From: UBA2330 sp049293015
GTDB taxonomy: Bacteria > Bacteroidota > Ignavibacteria > Tepidaquicellales > Tepidaquicellaceae
Assembly: GCA_049293015.1 (NCBI GenBank)
Contig: JBATSB010000010.1
Location: forward strand, 1-64,000
Length of the DNA: 64,000 nucleotides
Reading direction: 5' to 3'
The notes under the pieces are model-generated. The model was given only the letters and a program-made list of their open reading frames with translations. It made no database searches and had not been told where the DNA came from. Positions 34,325 through 43,532 of this stretch are shown piece by piece. A program made the translations under genes and the position numbers. Each line of letters starts with the position of its first letter. Position 1 is the stretch's first letter.

Positions 34325-34582
34325 TTATTCTAAAGGTTTAATCTTTTTTAATTTTTTCTTTTCAACTGACTGATTCCAATTAAATGATATTTCTCTGATA
34401 TTTTTCTCTATCCATTCCTTAACAAGACTTTGAACTTTCATTGGCAGCTTTCCAATTACCTTGCCTGATTTAATTTCAATTTTAGCTTTATATCCCTGAT
34501 ACTCAACATGAATGTGCGGAGGATTATGATCCTTATAAAACATATAAATTGTTATCCCATAAAATCTTGAAATCTCAGGCAT
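34325..34582 (-). CDS. DUF4160 domain protein
   Basis: From the ATG at 34582, directly preceded by AAAGAGGAG, the protein has 85 residues; an upstream ATG at 34600 would include that ribosome-binding site in the coding region. The sequence MPEISRFYGITIYMFYKDHN followed by PPHIHVEYQGYKAKIEIKSG is the standard DUF4160 opening, with WIEKNIREISFNWNQ after it. It is the first gene of a two-gene unit with DUF2442. Confidence 0.85.
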   Translation of the reverse strand: MPEISRFYGITIYMFYKDHNPPHIHVEYQGYKAKIEIKSGKVIGKLPMKVQSLVKEWIEKNIREISFNWNQSVEKKKLKKIKPLE

Positions 34583-34690
34583 TTTCTCCTCTTTAACCAT
34601 TTGAACCTAACAATTTTTTTAAAGAATCAAAATACCTTTTTTTACCTCTTTAATTTTTTTTTCAATTATTCTGCTCTGTATCTTTAATTC

Positions 34691-35386
34691 TTAAAGTTCC
34701 ATTTCAGCTTCAGGATCTACATCATTATCATCACAGTTTTCATCCAATACATCTAATATAATCCCTTCATTTACATCTACAATAACGGCAGTCAGTTTAT
34801 TATTAAAAACACATCCGGTATCAATATTAGAATAATATTCTTTCTTATAAACATATTCTCTAAGTGGTGTATGTCCGAATATCTGAAGTTTGTCCAGTTT
34901 CTCTGGAGTACGGCGGTTCCATAAGATCGAAACATCATCTCCTCCCGGTATTATTCCCGCATGTGAAATTACTGCTTTTTTGAATTCATATCTTAGTGGA
35001 AAGCTTTTGATGAAATCATAATGACCGAGATCCTTTAATTTCTGTTTAAATTTTTTGAAATCTGAAAATGCTCTTGAATCAATATAAGAATTTTGAGTTT
35101 CTTTTCCTCCGTTGTAGTAATAATGTTCTGCTTCTTTAAACATAAATCCAAGAAATTTATCAGACTTTTCGATCGCCTTCAGCATCATATCTTCATGATT
35201 ACCTCTTACAGATTTTATTGAATTAGAAATACAAAATTCAACAACTGCTTTGGAATATTTTCCTCTGTCGATCAGATCTCCGACAGTATATACATCACCT
35301 GCATTTTTCAGCCTGTCATGAATTTTTTTTAATGTGTAGTAACAGCCGTGTACATCACCTATAACGGCAACAGTATTTTTTGACAT
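34691..35386 (-). CDS. PPP-family metallophosphatase (ApaH/PrpE-like)
   Basis: The 231-residue protein has all three PPP motifs: GDVHG (10-14), GDLIDRG (36-42) and GNHED near 60, plus SHAGIIPGGD and FGHTPL towards the C-terminus with metal-binding His. The family cleaves phosphoserine/phosphothreonine, Ap4A or related substrates with two metals. The acidic tail (DENCDDNDVDPEAEMEL) is unusual and probably disordered. It is divergent from the DCC protein gene. Confidence 0.88.
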   Translation of the reverse strand: MSKNTVAVIGDVHGCYYTLKKIHDRLKNAGDVYTVGDLIDRGKYSKAVVEFCISNSIKSVRGNHEDMMLKAIEKSDKFLGFMFKEAEHYYYNGGKETQNSYIDSRAFSDFKKFKQKLKDLGHYDFIKSFPLRYEFKKAVISHAGIIPGGDDVSILWNRRTPEKLDKLQIFGHTPLREYVYKKEYYSNIDTGCVFNNKLTAVIVDVNEGIILDVLDENCDDNDVDPEAEMEL

Positions 35387-35456
35387 AAAATGTGATTTGG
35401 GTTTGCATAAAATTTATGAATTATTTGCATTAAATTAAACTTATTAAATTAAAATT

Positions 35457-35858
35457 TTGGATAAATCTAAAATAATTCTTTTTGACGGAGTCTGTAATTT
35501 ATGTAACTCATCAGTAAATTTTATTATTGATAATGATAATATTAATACTTTCAAATTTGCATCTCTTCAGTCCGAAAAAGGTACAGAGCTTTTAAAAAAA
35601 TACGATCTCTTTGATAAAAATATAGACTCGGTTATCTTGATTGAAAATGACAAAGCATATCTCAAATCAGATGCTGCTCTAAAAATCGCAAAAACACTCG
35701 GAGGTAAATACAAATTGATATATGGGTTTATTATTCTACCTGCATTTATTAGAAATTTTTTTTATGACATTATAGCAAAGAACAGGTATAAGTGGTTTGG
35801 AAAAAAAGACTCCTGTAGAATTCCTACTCCCGAGCTAAAAACCAAATTCCTGGATTAA
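35457..35858 (+). CDS. DCC-family thiol-disulfide oxidoreductase-like protein (DUF393)
   Basis: The 133-residue protein opens with ILFDGVCNLCNSSVNFIIDND, the DGVCxLC motif of the DCC family, followed by FKFASLQSEKG, LKSDAALKIAKTLGG and a hydrophobic PAFIRNFFYDIIAKNRYKWFGK segment. The two Cys suggest a redox role, but the family's partner is unknown. TTG start. It is 70 bases before metG on the same strand. Confidence 0.85.
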   Translation: MDKSKIILFDGVCNLCNSSVNFIIDNDNINTFKFASLQSEKGTELLKKYDLFDKNIDSVILIENDKAYLKSDAALKIAKTLGGKYKLIYGFIILPAFIRNFFYDIIAKNRYKWFGKKDSCRIPTPELKTKFLD

Positions 35859-35931
35859 GATCAGAAAATGTTAACATGCATTGTAAATTGCTATGCCTTT
35901 ATAAAAAAATAGTGAATAAGTATATTATTTG

Positions 35932-37971
35932 ATGAAAAAAAATATAAAGTATCTTGTAACGGCAGCACTTCCTTATGCAAATAATTACTTACACATAGGA
36001 CATATTGCCGGAGCATATCTTCCACCGGATATATTTGTCAGATATAAGAAGCTGAATGACGAGGATGTTATCTTTATTTCGGGATCTGATGAACATGGTA
36101 CTGCTATTGAGATGGCTTCCATTTCTGAAAAAATTACACCACAGGAAATAATTGACAGGTATCATTTTGCAAATGAAAAAGCTTTTCAGGACCTTGGAAT
36201 TGATTTTGATATTTATTCACGTACTTCAAATAAAGTTCATCACGAAACTGCAAAAGAATTTTTTCTTAACTTATACAATAAAGGTCAGTTCGTTCAAAAA
36301 ACAGAGAAGCAGCTTTTCTCTGAGAAAGAAAACAGATTTTTGGCAGACCGATTTATTACTGGTACATGTCCGGTCTGCGGATTTGAAGAAGCTCGTGGTG
36401 ACGAATGTGAAAATTGCGGAAGCAATCTCTCACCTCTTGAATTAATTAATCCTAGGTCAAAGATAACAGGTGATATTCCTGTCGTTAAGGAATCCACAAA
36501 TTTTTACATACCATTGGGTGATTATCAGGATGCATTGAATAAATGGCTTAAAGATAAAAATGACTGGAAGCAAAACGTTATTAACTACTGTAAAGGATGG
36601 CTTAAAGCAGGTTTAAAGGACAGAGCAATCACCAGAGATCTTGACTGGGGTGTAAAAGTTCCTGTCGAGGGAAATGACGGAAAGGTAATTTACGTTTGGT
36701 TTGAAGCACCGATCGGTTACATTTCTGCGACTAAAGAGCTTTTTGCAAAAAGAAATGAACCTGAGAAATGGAAAGATTACTGGCAGAATAAGGATACAAA
36801 ATTAATTCATTTCATTGGAAAAGATAATATCGTTTTTCATTCTATTATTTTTCCTTCAATGTTAATGGCTCATGGCGATTATATCCTTCCTGAAAATGTA
36901 CCGGCAAATGAATTTTTGAATATTGGCGGTGATAAACTTTCAAAAAGTAAAGGCAATGGGATACTTGTAAAGGACATTGTAAAAATTTTCAGTCCGGATG
37001 TAATTCGGTATGTGCTTGCTTCAAACATGCCTGAAAACAAAGATTCTGAATTTACCTGGAAAGATCTGCAAGTAAAAAATAACAGTGAGCTTGCGGGAAT
37101 ACTAGGAAATTTCATTAACCGAACAGTAGTATTTGCAAAAAATAAATTTGATAATAAAATACCTGAACTTCATAAGTCTGATATTGCAGATGAAGAAATA
37201 TTAAATTATTTTAAATCTCAGTCTAAAAAAATTAGCAGACTTTATGACAGCTTTAGTTTCAGAGAAGCATTATTAAATACTATGGACTGTGTTCGCGCTG
37301 CAAATAAATATTTCAATGATAACGAACCATGGAAATCTGTAAAAGATGATAAAGAGAGATGTGAAACTGTTATCAGAGTTTGCCTTGAGCTGTGTCATTC
37401 AATTGCAATACTGATAAATCCGTTTATACCTTTTACAACAGAAAGTATATTAAAAATTCTAAATGTAAGTAATAAAGATATGAAGTGGGATAAGATTGGC
37501 ACATGTGTTCTTGAAAAAGGTGCAGTACTTGGAGAAAATAAAATACTCTTTCCTCAGATCGAAGATTCTGAAATTGAAAAACTCGAAACAGATTCTTCAG
37601 TTGAAAAAGTTGAGAAGAATGCTGTAAAATCTGAAAAGAAGTCTGAAGGAATTATTACGTTAGAAGATTTCAAAAAAGTAAGTCTCAAAGTTGCTAAGAT
37701 AATTGAATGTGAAGCAGTTCCAAAAAGTAAAAAACTACTGAAGCTAAGACTAAAAGTCGGTGACACTGAGAAACAAATTGTCTCCGGTATTTCAGAGCAT
37801 TATAAACCTGAAGACCTTATAGGAAAATTAATAGTAGTGGTTGATAATCTTGTACCTTCTAAACTTATGGGAGTTGACTCCGATGGAATGCTTCTTGCTG
37901 CGAAACAAAATGGCGAACTTAGAATAATTACTATTGATGGTGAAATAGAAACAGGAGCAGAAGTAAATTGA
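35932..37971 (+). CDS. metG: Methionyl-tRNA synthetase
   Basis: About 679 residues from the ATG at 35932; a TTG directly before it is less likely. Motifs: ALPYANNYLHIGHIAGAYLP with HIGH, a zinc knuckle CPVCGFEEARGDECENCG near 147, GKDNIVFHSIIFPSMLM and GGDKLSKSKGNG (KMSKS variant) near 335. A C-terminal tRNA-binding (EMAP-like) domain runs from about 575 (EDFKKVSLKVAKIIECEAVP) to the end. A Lys/Glu-rich linker joins it. The stop overlaps the folP start (TTGA). Confidence 0.96.
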   Translation: MKKNIKYLVTAALPYANNYLHIGHIAGAYLPPDIFVRYKKLNDEDVIFISGSDEHGTAIEMASISEKITPQEIIDRYHFANEKAFQDLGIDFDIYSRTSNKVHHETAKEFFLNLYNKGQFVQKTEKQLFSEKENRFLADRFITGTCPVCGFEEARGDECENCGSNLSPLELINPRSKITGDIPVVKESTNFYIPLGDYQDALNKWLKDKNDWKQNVINYCKGWLKAGLKDRAITRDLDWGVKVPVEGNDGKVIYVWFEAPIGYISATKELFAKRNEPEKWKDYWQNKDTKLIHFIGKDNIVFHSIIFPSMLMAHGDYILPENVPANEFLNIGGDKLSKSKGNGILVKDIVKIFSPDVIRYVLASNMPENKDSEFTWKDLQVKNNSELAGILGNFINRTVVFAKNKFDNKIPELHKSDIADEEILNYFKSQSKKISRLYDSFSFREALLNTMDCVRAANKYFNDNEPWKSVKDDKERCETVIRVCLELCHSIAILINPFIPFTTESILKILNVSNKDMKWDKIGTCVLEKGAVLGENKILFPQIEDSEIEKLETDSSVEKVEKNAVKSEKKSEGIITLEDFKKVSLKVAKIIECEAVPKSKKLLKLRLKVGDTEKQIVSGISEHYKPEDLIGKLIVVVDNLVPSKLMGVDSDGMLLAAKQNGELRIITIDGEIETGAEVN

Positions 37972-38825
37972 TTTACAGATTTAATAACGAGACCTATGAT
38001 CTTTCGAAAAAGACTTATGTCATGGGAATTCTGAACATTACGCCTGACTCATTTTCTGATGGTGGAAAATATTTTGATGGAAAACCTGATCTGGATAAAA
38101 TAGTAAGTGATGCAATCAGGATGGAAAAGGAAGGAGCTGATTTTTTAGATGTCGGCGGAGAATCTACAAGGCCAGGTTCTGAATCAATAAGTATTGATGA
38201 GGAAATAACTAGAGTGGTACCGGTGATAAATGCAATTTGTAAAAAAGTAAATATCCCTGTTTCAATAGACACATATAAAAGTGAAGTCGCAGAAGAAGCA
38301 CTGAAAGAAGGTGCTTGTATAGTAAATGATATAAGTGGTTTCAGATTTGATGAAAAGCTACCTAAAGTAACAGCAAAGTATAATGCATCCTGCATATTGA
38401 TGCACATAAAAGGAACTCCAAAAAATATGCAGCAAGATCCTGTATATGAAGATGTAATAAAAGAAATTTCAGATTATCTTGAGACATCAGCGGATATTGC
38501 AAAAGATGCCGGCATTAAACAGATCATATTAGATCCGGGTATTGGGTTTGGTAAAACATTTGAAAATAATCTTGAGATCATCAGAAATTTGTCAGAATTT
38601 AAAAAACTTGGTTATCCAATTCTTCTTGGGACTTCAAGAAAAAGTTTTTTAAATAAAATATCTTCATCACTTCCTGAAAAAAGATTAGTAGGTACGATAG
38701 CATCAAATGTAATAGGCATTTTGAACGGCGCAAACTTAATAAGGGTACATGATGTAAGTGAAAATTTTATAGCAGCTAAAACTGCTGATACAATAATTAA
38801 TAAATTACCAACAATAAAATTATAA
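37968..38825 (+). CDS. folP: Dihydropteroate synthase
   Basis: The 285-residue protein has the DHPS signatures GILNITPDSFSDGGKYFD near residue 19, DVGGESTRPGS, VSIDTYKSEVAEEALKEGA, VNDISGF, LDPGIGFGKTFENNLEII and LGTSRKSF. It joins p-aminobenzoate to the pterin pyrophosphate in folate synthesis and is the sulfonamide target. The TTG start overlaps the metG stop by two bases, so the two are translationally coupled. Confidence 0.95.
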   Translation: MIYRFNNETYDLSKKTYVMGILNITPDSFSDGGKYFDGKPDLDKIVSDAIRMEKEGADFLDVGGESTRPGSESISIDEEITRVVPVINAICKKVNIPVSIDTYKSEVAEEALKEGACIVNDISGFRFDEKLPKVTAKYNASCILMHIKGTPKNMQQDPVYEDVIKEISDYLETSADIAKDAGIKQIILDPGIGFGKTFENNLEIIRNLSEFKKLGYPILLGTSRKSFLNKISSSLPEKRLVGTIASNVIGILNGANLIRVHDVSENFIAAKTADTIINKLPTIKL

Positions 38826-38841
38826 GTAAAAATTATAAACA

Positions 38842-41133
38842 ATGAGTGACAAAGAAAAAATTAATTTAAGCATATTAACAAAACTTCCCAAACAGAAAAA
38901 GTCTTCACAGGAAGAGCTTTTTGAATTTGAAGTAATAGGAATGAATTGTACTAGCTGTGCAGCCAGTATCAAGACCTACCTGGAAAACGTAGATGGAATT
39001 TTCAAAGTTGAGATCAATTATGCATCAGAAAGCGGGGAAATAATTTTTGATCCTTCTCTGATAAGTAAAGAAAAAATAGTTAAGGATATTAAAAAACTTG
39101 GATATGATGTTTCGGGTGAAGAAGAAGGATATTTATCCGAGCAGCTGAAAATAAAGAATCTAAGAAATCAAAGGACCAAAATATTTGTATCTGTAACTTT
39201 ATCTCTCATAATAATGATGCTCAGTATGCGTGATCATTTTGGAATATCATTTATTTCTGACATCTCTGAAAAGACATTACTTTTAATGCTTACTTTACTG
39301 ACTTCGGTAGTTATTTTTTGGTGTGGTTCAAAATTCATTTCAGGTGCATTGATCTCGCTAAAGAACTTATCCTTTGATATGAATACATTAATTTCAATGG
39401 GAAGTCTTTCTGCTTATTTTTACAGTCTGGTCATTACTCTCAATATGGTGCTCGATCTTAATCTTGCATCACTCGCATCTTCAAAGGAAGTTTATTTCGA
39501 AACAGGAGCAATGATAATCACCTTCATACTGATAGGAAATTATCTGGAATCTGTAATGAAGTCGAAAACTCAAACATCAGTTCTAAAACTCAAAGACCTT
39601 CAGGCAAAAGTTGTAAATGTAATAAGAGACGGAAACGAGATGTTCATTCCATTTAAAAAAGTAAGACTTCATGATATTGTCCTGATTAAAACTGGTGATA
39701 AAATCCCTGTTGACGGTAAGATCATTGAAGGTTTTTGTGTAGTAGATGAAAGCGCTATGACCGGAGAAAGTCTGCCTATAGAGAAAAAGGTCGGCGATGA
39801 TTTGATGAGCGGTACTGTCTTAAGGAATGGCTTTGTAAAACTTGACGCTCTTAAAGTCGGCAAAGATACTATGCTATCAAAAGTAATAGCATTAGTAAAA
39901 GATGCATCATCGAATAAGCCAAAGATCCAAAAACTTGCAGATAAGATTTCATCAGTGTTTGTCCCAATTGTAATACTAATTTCTGCTTTGACTTTTTCAT
40001 ACTGGTATTTCATTGCTGATGCAGCTTTTGACAGATCACTTTTATTTGCTGTGTCGGTTCTGATCATTGCATGTCCCTGTGCGCTCGGACTTGCATCCCC
40101 TATTGCGATAGTTATTGGTGTTGGCAGAGCTGCTGAGAATGGAATTCTTTTCAGTAATGTAGATGCGATCGAAAATCTGATGAAGATCGATACTGTTTGT
40201 TTTGATAAAACAGGAACACTTACAACGGGTGAAATGTCAGTAAAAAATGTTTACACCCGAAATGGATATTCGGAATATGACTTGATGAAATATATTTATT
40301 CTGTGGAAAAACTTTCTACGCATCCGATTGCAAAGTCTATAAATATTTATTCAGTTGATAACAGCGTTCTACCTTTCAATAAAGTTACTGATTTTAAAAA
40401 TGAATCCGGATTTGGAGTCAGCGCAATTGTAAACAAAAAAAGAGTAATGATCGGTAATGAAGAGTTATTCAGAAAAAACGATATTACTTTTCCCGAAATA
40501 TTTTATAACTCAGGATATACAAATCTCTTTGTAAGTATAGATGAAAATATTTCAGGTATCATTGAAATAGAAGATAAAGTAAAAGATAATGCCAAGAGTG
40601 TAATAGGGAAATTAAAGAGCAGGAACTTAGACTTATTTATGATCTCAGGCGACAGTGAAAATGCTGCAGCAAAAACTGCCGGTGAACTTGGTATTAAGAA
40701 TTATTCCTTCAAAACTTTGCCTGATGAAAAGGAAAAAATTATTTCAAATCTTCAGAGTAAAAATAAGAATGTTATAATGATCGGTGACGGTATCAACGAT
40801 GCCCCGTCACTTGCAAGAGCAAATGTAGGAATGGCAATTGGTTCTGGACAGGATATTGCAATTGATTCTGCAGATGTGATTTTAGTGAAAGATGACCTAA
40901 ATAATATATTGAAATCAATTGCGATATCTTCAAAGACTGTAAGTATAATCAAACAGAATTTCTTCTGGGCATTTTTCTATAACGCAATAGCTATTCCTCT
41001 TGCGGCAGGACTTTTTGTGCCTTATGGAATTTACATCAGCCCTGTCATGGCTGCAATGCTGATGGCTTTCAGTGATGTGGTAACCGTTATTGGAAATTCT
41101 CTGAGACTTAAATATGTAAACTTAGACCAATAA
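38842..41133 (+). CDS. copA: Copper-translocating P1B-type ATPase
   Basis: The 763-residue protein carries one N-terminal heavy-metal-associated domain (GMNCTSCAASIK, two Cys near 35-38), about eight membrane helices, the ion-binding motif ACPCALGLASP, the phosphorylation motif DKTGTLTTG and the hinge GDGINDAPSLARANVG. The CPC motif and a final M-S-containing helix point to Cu(I) export. It follows folP by 16 bases and precedes the methyltransferase by 3 bases, an operon with no obvious metal theme. No CopZ chaperone or CueR-type regulator is adjacent. Confidence 0.9.
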   Translation: MSDKEKINLSILTKLPKQKKSSQEELFEFEVIGMNCTSCAASIKTYLENVDGIFKVEINYASESGEIIFDPSLISKEKIVKDIKKLGYDVSGEEEGYLSEQLKIKNLRNQRTKIFVSVTLSLIIMMLSMRDHFGISFISDISEKTLLLMLTLLTSVVIFWCGSKFISGALISLKNLSFDMNTLISMGSLSAYFYSLVITLNMVLDLNLASLASSKEVYFETGAMIITFILIGNYLESVMKSKTQTSVLKLKDLQAKVVNVIRDGNEMFIPFKKVRLHDIVLIKTGDKIPVDGKIIEGFCVVDESAMTGESLPIEKKVGDDLMSGTVLRNGFVKLDALKVGKDTMLSKVIALVKDASSNKPKIQKLADKISSVFVPIVILISALTFSYWYFIADAAFDRSLLFAVSVLIIACPCALGLASPIAIVIGVGRAAENGILFSNVDAIENLMKIDTVCFDKTGTLTTGEMSVKNVYTRNGYSEYDLMKYIYSVEKLSTHPIAKSINIYSVDNSVLPFNKVTDFKNESGFGVSAIVNKKRVMIGNEELFRKNDITFPEIFYNSGYTNLFVSIDENISGIIEIEDKVKDNAKSVIGKLKSRNLDLFMISGDSENAAAKTAGELGIKNYSFKTLPDEKEKIISNLQSKNKNVIMIGDGINDAPSLARANVGMAIGSGQDIAIDSADVILVKDDLNNILKSIAISSKTVSIIKQNFFWAFFYNAIAIPLAAGLFVPYGIYISPVMAAMLMAFSDVVTVIGNSLRLKYVNLDQ

Positions 41134-41136
41134 TAA

Positions 41137-41853
41137 ATGAGCATTGATAATAAAAAAAATGATATACCGGAAAAAGTTGATTTCGATAACTATGCCGGCA
41201 GATATGAAAATGTATTAGATAAGCAGCTTGATTTCTTTGGCGAGGAGAATTCCTATTTTGCAGACTATAAAGTGAAACTCGTAAAGGATACTTTACATTC
41301 AGACCCAAAAAGTATTCTTGAATTCGGATGTGGGATAGGAAGGAATTTAAAATTTTTTACAAAATATTTTCCCGATTCAGAGATTTACGGATCTGATATT
41401 TCTGATAAAAGTCTGGAGATTGCAAAGAATGAAAATCCTTCCGTTAAATTTTTTATGCTTGAAAAAGATGAAATAAAAAATTATACCGCAAAATTTGATC
41501 TGATCTTTATATCATGCGTCCTGCATCATATAGCTCCGGATCTCAGGAAAAGTTCGATGGATACAGTTTATTCTATGCTGAATAATAACGGATGCGCTTA
41601 TATATTCGAGCATAACCCGTACAATCCTGTCACACGTCACATTGTAAATACATGTGAATGGGATACTGATGCGATTTTACTTAACATGAAAGAGTCTGTA
41701 GATCTTTTCAAAAAGGCAGGTCTCGAAGTAACAGAAAAAAATTACACTTTGTTCTATCCTGCTGCACTTAAGTTTATGAGATTCACTGAAAGTTTTTTAA
41801 AGAAGATCCCAATGGGAGGACAGTACTACGTGAAAGCAGTTAAGAAGAATTAG
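41137..41853 (+). CDS. Class I SAM-dependent methyltransferase
   Basis: The 238-residue protein has motif I in ILEFGCGIGRNLKFF near residue 60, a GSDISDKSLEIAKNEN strand with the acidic ribose-binding residue, and FDLIFISCVLHHI as motif II. The substrate is unknown. It begins 3 bases after the copper ATPase stop, so is the last gene of that operon, and overlaps the convergent glycosyltransferase gene by 14 bases at its 3' end. Confidence 0.82.
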   Translation: MSIDNKKNDIPEKVDFDNYAGRYENVLDKQLDFFGEENSYFADYKVKLVKDTLHSDPKSILEFGCGIGRNLKFFTKYFPDSEIYGSDISDKSLEIAKNENPSVKFFMLEKDEIKNYTAKFDLIFISCVLHHIAPDLRKSSMDTVYSMLNNNGCAYIFEHNPYNPVTRHIVNTCEWDTDAILLNMKESVDLFKKAGLEVTEKNYTLFYPAALKFMRFTESFLKKIPMGGQYYVKAVKKN

Positions 41854-42574
41854 TCTTTTTTGCAAGCTCTCTGAAATATTCCTTTCTATATGTAAACACT
41901 TCCTTTATTGTCCCTATAATTACTGATGGTCTCGCACCGGTAGAAATTCCATCCACTCTTGGAAGATGCATTACTCCGACTTCCGTTACACTGTAATCAA
42001 GTAAATTTGCCTTCAGCATTATTTCTGCATCGATGAATGCATCGACTGAATCAATTTTAATTTTTCTAAACAGATCGGTTTTGAATAATTTGAATGCACA
42101 GTCTATATCCCAGTAATGAATATTAAATACAAGTTTAAGTAAATAGTTATAACATAGCGATGTGAACTTTCTGTAAAGAGAATACTGCTTGTGTTTTCTA
42201 TATCCGACTACAATATCCGTATATGGAAGCAGTGCTACAAATTTTTTCAGCTCATCCAGATCAAACTGATTATCTCCGTCTGTATAAAATACATAATCTA
42301 GTTTTGCATTTGTAAATCCGTCTTTAAGTGTTGCGCCATATCCCATATTTTTTTCATGATGAATGACCCTTACTTTTTCATATTTTTCTGCAAGTGCATC
42401 TGCGACTTCGCCAGTCTTATCAGGACTTCCGTCTTCGATAATTATGATCTCGTAGTCTTTTAACTTTAATTCTTCAAGAACTATTACTGCAGCATCTACT
42501 ACCTTTCCAATATTTTTCTCATCATAATATGCAGGAAAGAAAACCGATAATGAAATATCAGAATTATTATGCAT
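41840..42574 (-). CDS. Family 2 glycosyltransferase, dolichol-phosphate-mannose-synthase-like
   Basis: The 244-residue protein has a GT-A fold opening (LSVFFPAYYDEKNIGKVVDA, then IIIIEDGSPDKTGEVAD), the DXD-like YTDGDNQFDLDEL near 95 and a DIDCAFKLFKTDLF segment typical of polyprenyl-phosphate sugar transferases. It lacks C-terminal membrane helices, so is soluble or peripheral. It overlaps the epimerase gene by 8 bases and forms an operon with it and the membrane glycosyltransferase upstream. Confidence 0.87.
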   Translation of the reverse strand: MHNNSDISLSVFFPAYYDEKNIGKVVDAAVIVLEELKLKDYEIIIIEDGSPDKTGEVADALAEKYEKVRVIHHEKNMGYGATLKDGFTNAKLDYVFYTDGDNQFDLDELKKFVALLPYTDIVVGYRKHKQYSLYRKFTSLCYNYLLKLVFNIHYWDIDCAFKLFKTDLFRKIKIDSVDAFIDAEIMLKANLLDYSVTEVGVMHLPRVDGISTGARPSVIIGTIKEVFTYRKEYFRELAKKTNSS

Positions 42575-43523
42575 TGTTCTTTTCCTTTAAAAAATGGTCA
42601 TAAGTTTTTTTCATTCCATCTTCAAGTTTTGTATGAGGTTTCCATTTAAAAAATTTCCTTGCACTAGAGTTATCAAGTATATTTACCGGCACATCTAACT
42701 TCCTTGCTTTCTGATATTCGACATTTACTTTTTTATCTGTAATATTTTGTATAATCTCAATCACCTGATTTAAAGAATAACCCTGACCAGTACTTAAATT
42801 AAAAACACTCTCTTCTGACTCTGTGACTAGTGACATTGCCAGCATTTCTACTGCATCCTTTATATAAATGTAATCTCTGATTACTTCACCGTCACCCCAT
42901 ATCTCAATCTTCTCTCCATTTATCACTTTATTAAGAAACACTGCAATAGCACCCTGTGCTGCATTTGGGTTCTGCCTTTCACCATAAGGATTTGAAAGAC
43001 GAAATACAAAATATTTTTGACCATAGAGAAATTTATACAGATATAAATATTCTTCAATGGTTCTCTTTATGATTCCATACGAACAGACAGGGTTGGAATA
43101 ATAATTTTCCTTAACAGGAATTTCATCTGGGATACCATAAACTGTTCCTCCGGAAGAAAGAAAAATAATCTTTTTGATTTTAAGATTTACGCTTTCTTTG
43201 AAAAGCTTTAATGATGAAATAAGATTTGTCTCTGCATCATATTCGGGATTGTCATTGGAATTTGCAGGAAGAGTTGTACTTACAAGATGATAAACAAAAT
43301 CAATTCCCTTCAGAGAATTCATAAGGTCAAACTCATTATTAAAATCACCTTCAATTACTCTTATCCTGTCAAGTAAATGTGAAATATTTTTTTTTGAAAA
43401 ATTTAATTTATCAAATACAGTAACATCATAATCAAGCTCAAGAAGTTTTTCGCAAAGATGTGAGCCGATGAATCCACCGCCTCCGTAAATTATACATCTT
43501 TCCTTATTTTTATCTGAATTCAT
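42567..43523 (-). CDS. NAD-dependent sugar epimerase/dehydratase (GalE-like)
   Basis: A 318-residue extended short-chain dehydrogenase: the NAD loop IIYGGGGFIGSHLCEKLLE at the N-terminus, DFVYHLVSTT, the catalytic YGIIK motif (Y-x3-K) preceded by LSSGGTVYG, and RLSNPYGERQNPNAAQGAIA. Such enzymes epimerise or dehydrate nucleotide sugars. It lies between two glycosyltransferases, so it probably makes a nucleotide-sugar donor. The precise sugar cannot be told. Confidence 0.87.
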   Translation of the reverse strand: MNSDKNKERCIIYGGGGFIGSHLCEKLLELDYDVTVFDKLNFSKKNISHLLDRIRVIEGDFNNEFDLMNSLKGIDFVYHLVSTTLPANSNDNPEYDAETNLISSLKLFKESVNLKIKKIIFLSSGGTVYGIPDEIPVKENYYSNPVCSYGIIKRTIEEYLYLYKFLYGQKYFVFRLSNPYGERQNPNAAQGAIAVFLNKVINGEKIEIWGDGEVIRDYIYIKDAVEMLAMSLVTESEESVFNLSTGQGYSLNQVIEIIQNITDKKVNVEYQKARKLDVPVNILDNSSARKFFKWKPHTKLEDGMKKTYDHFLKEKNNA

Positions 43524-43532
43524 ATCCGAAAT

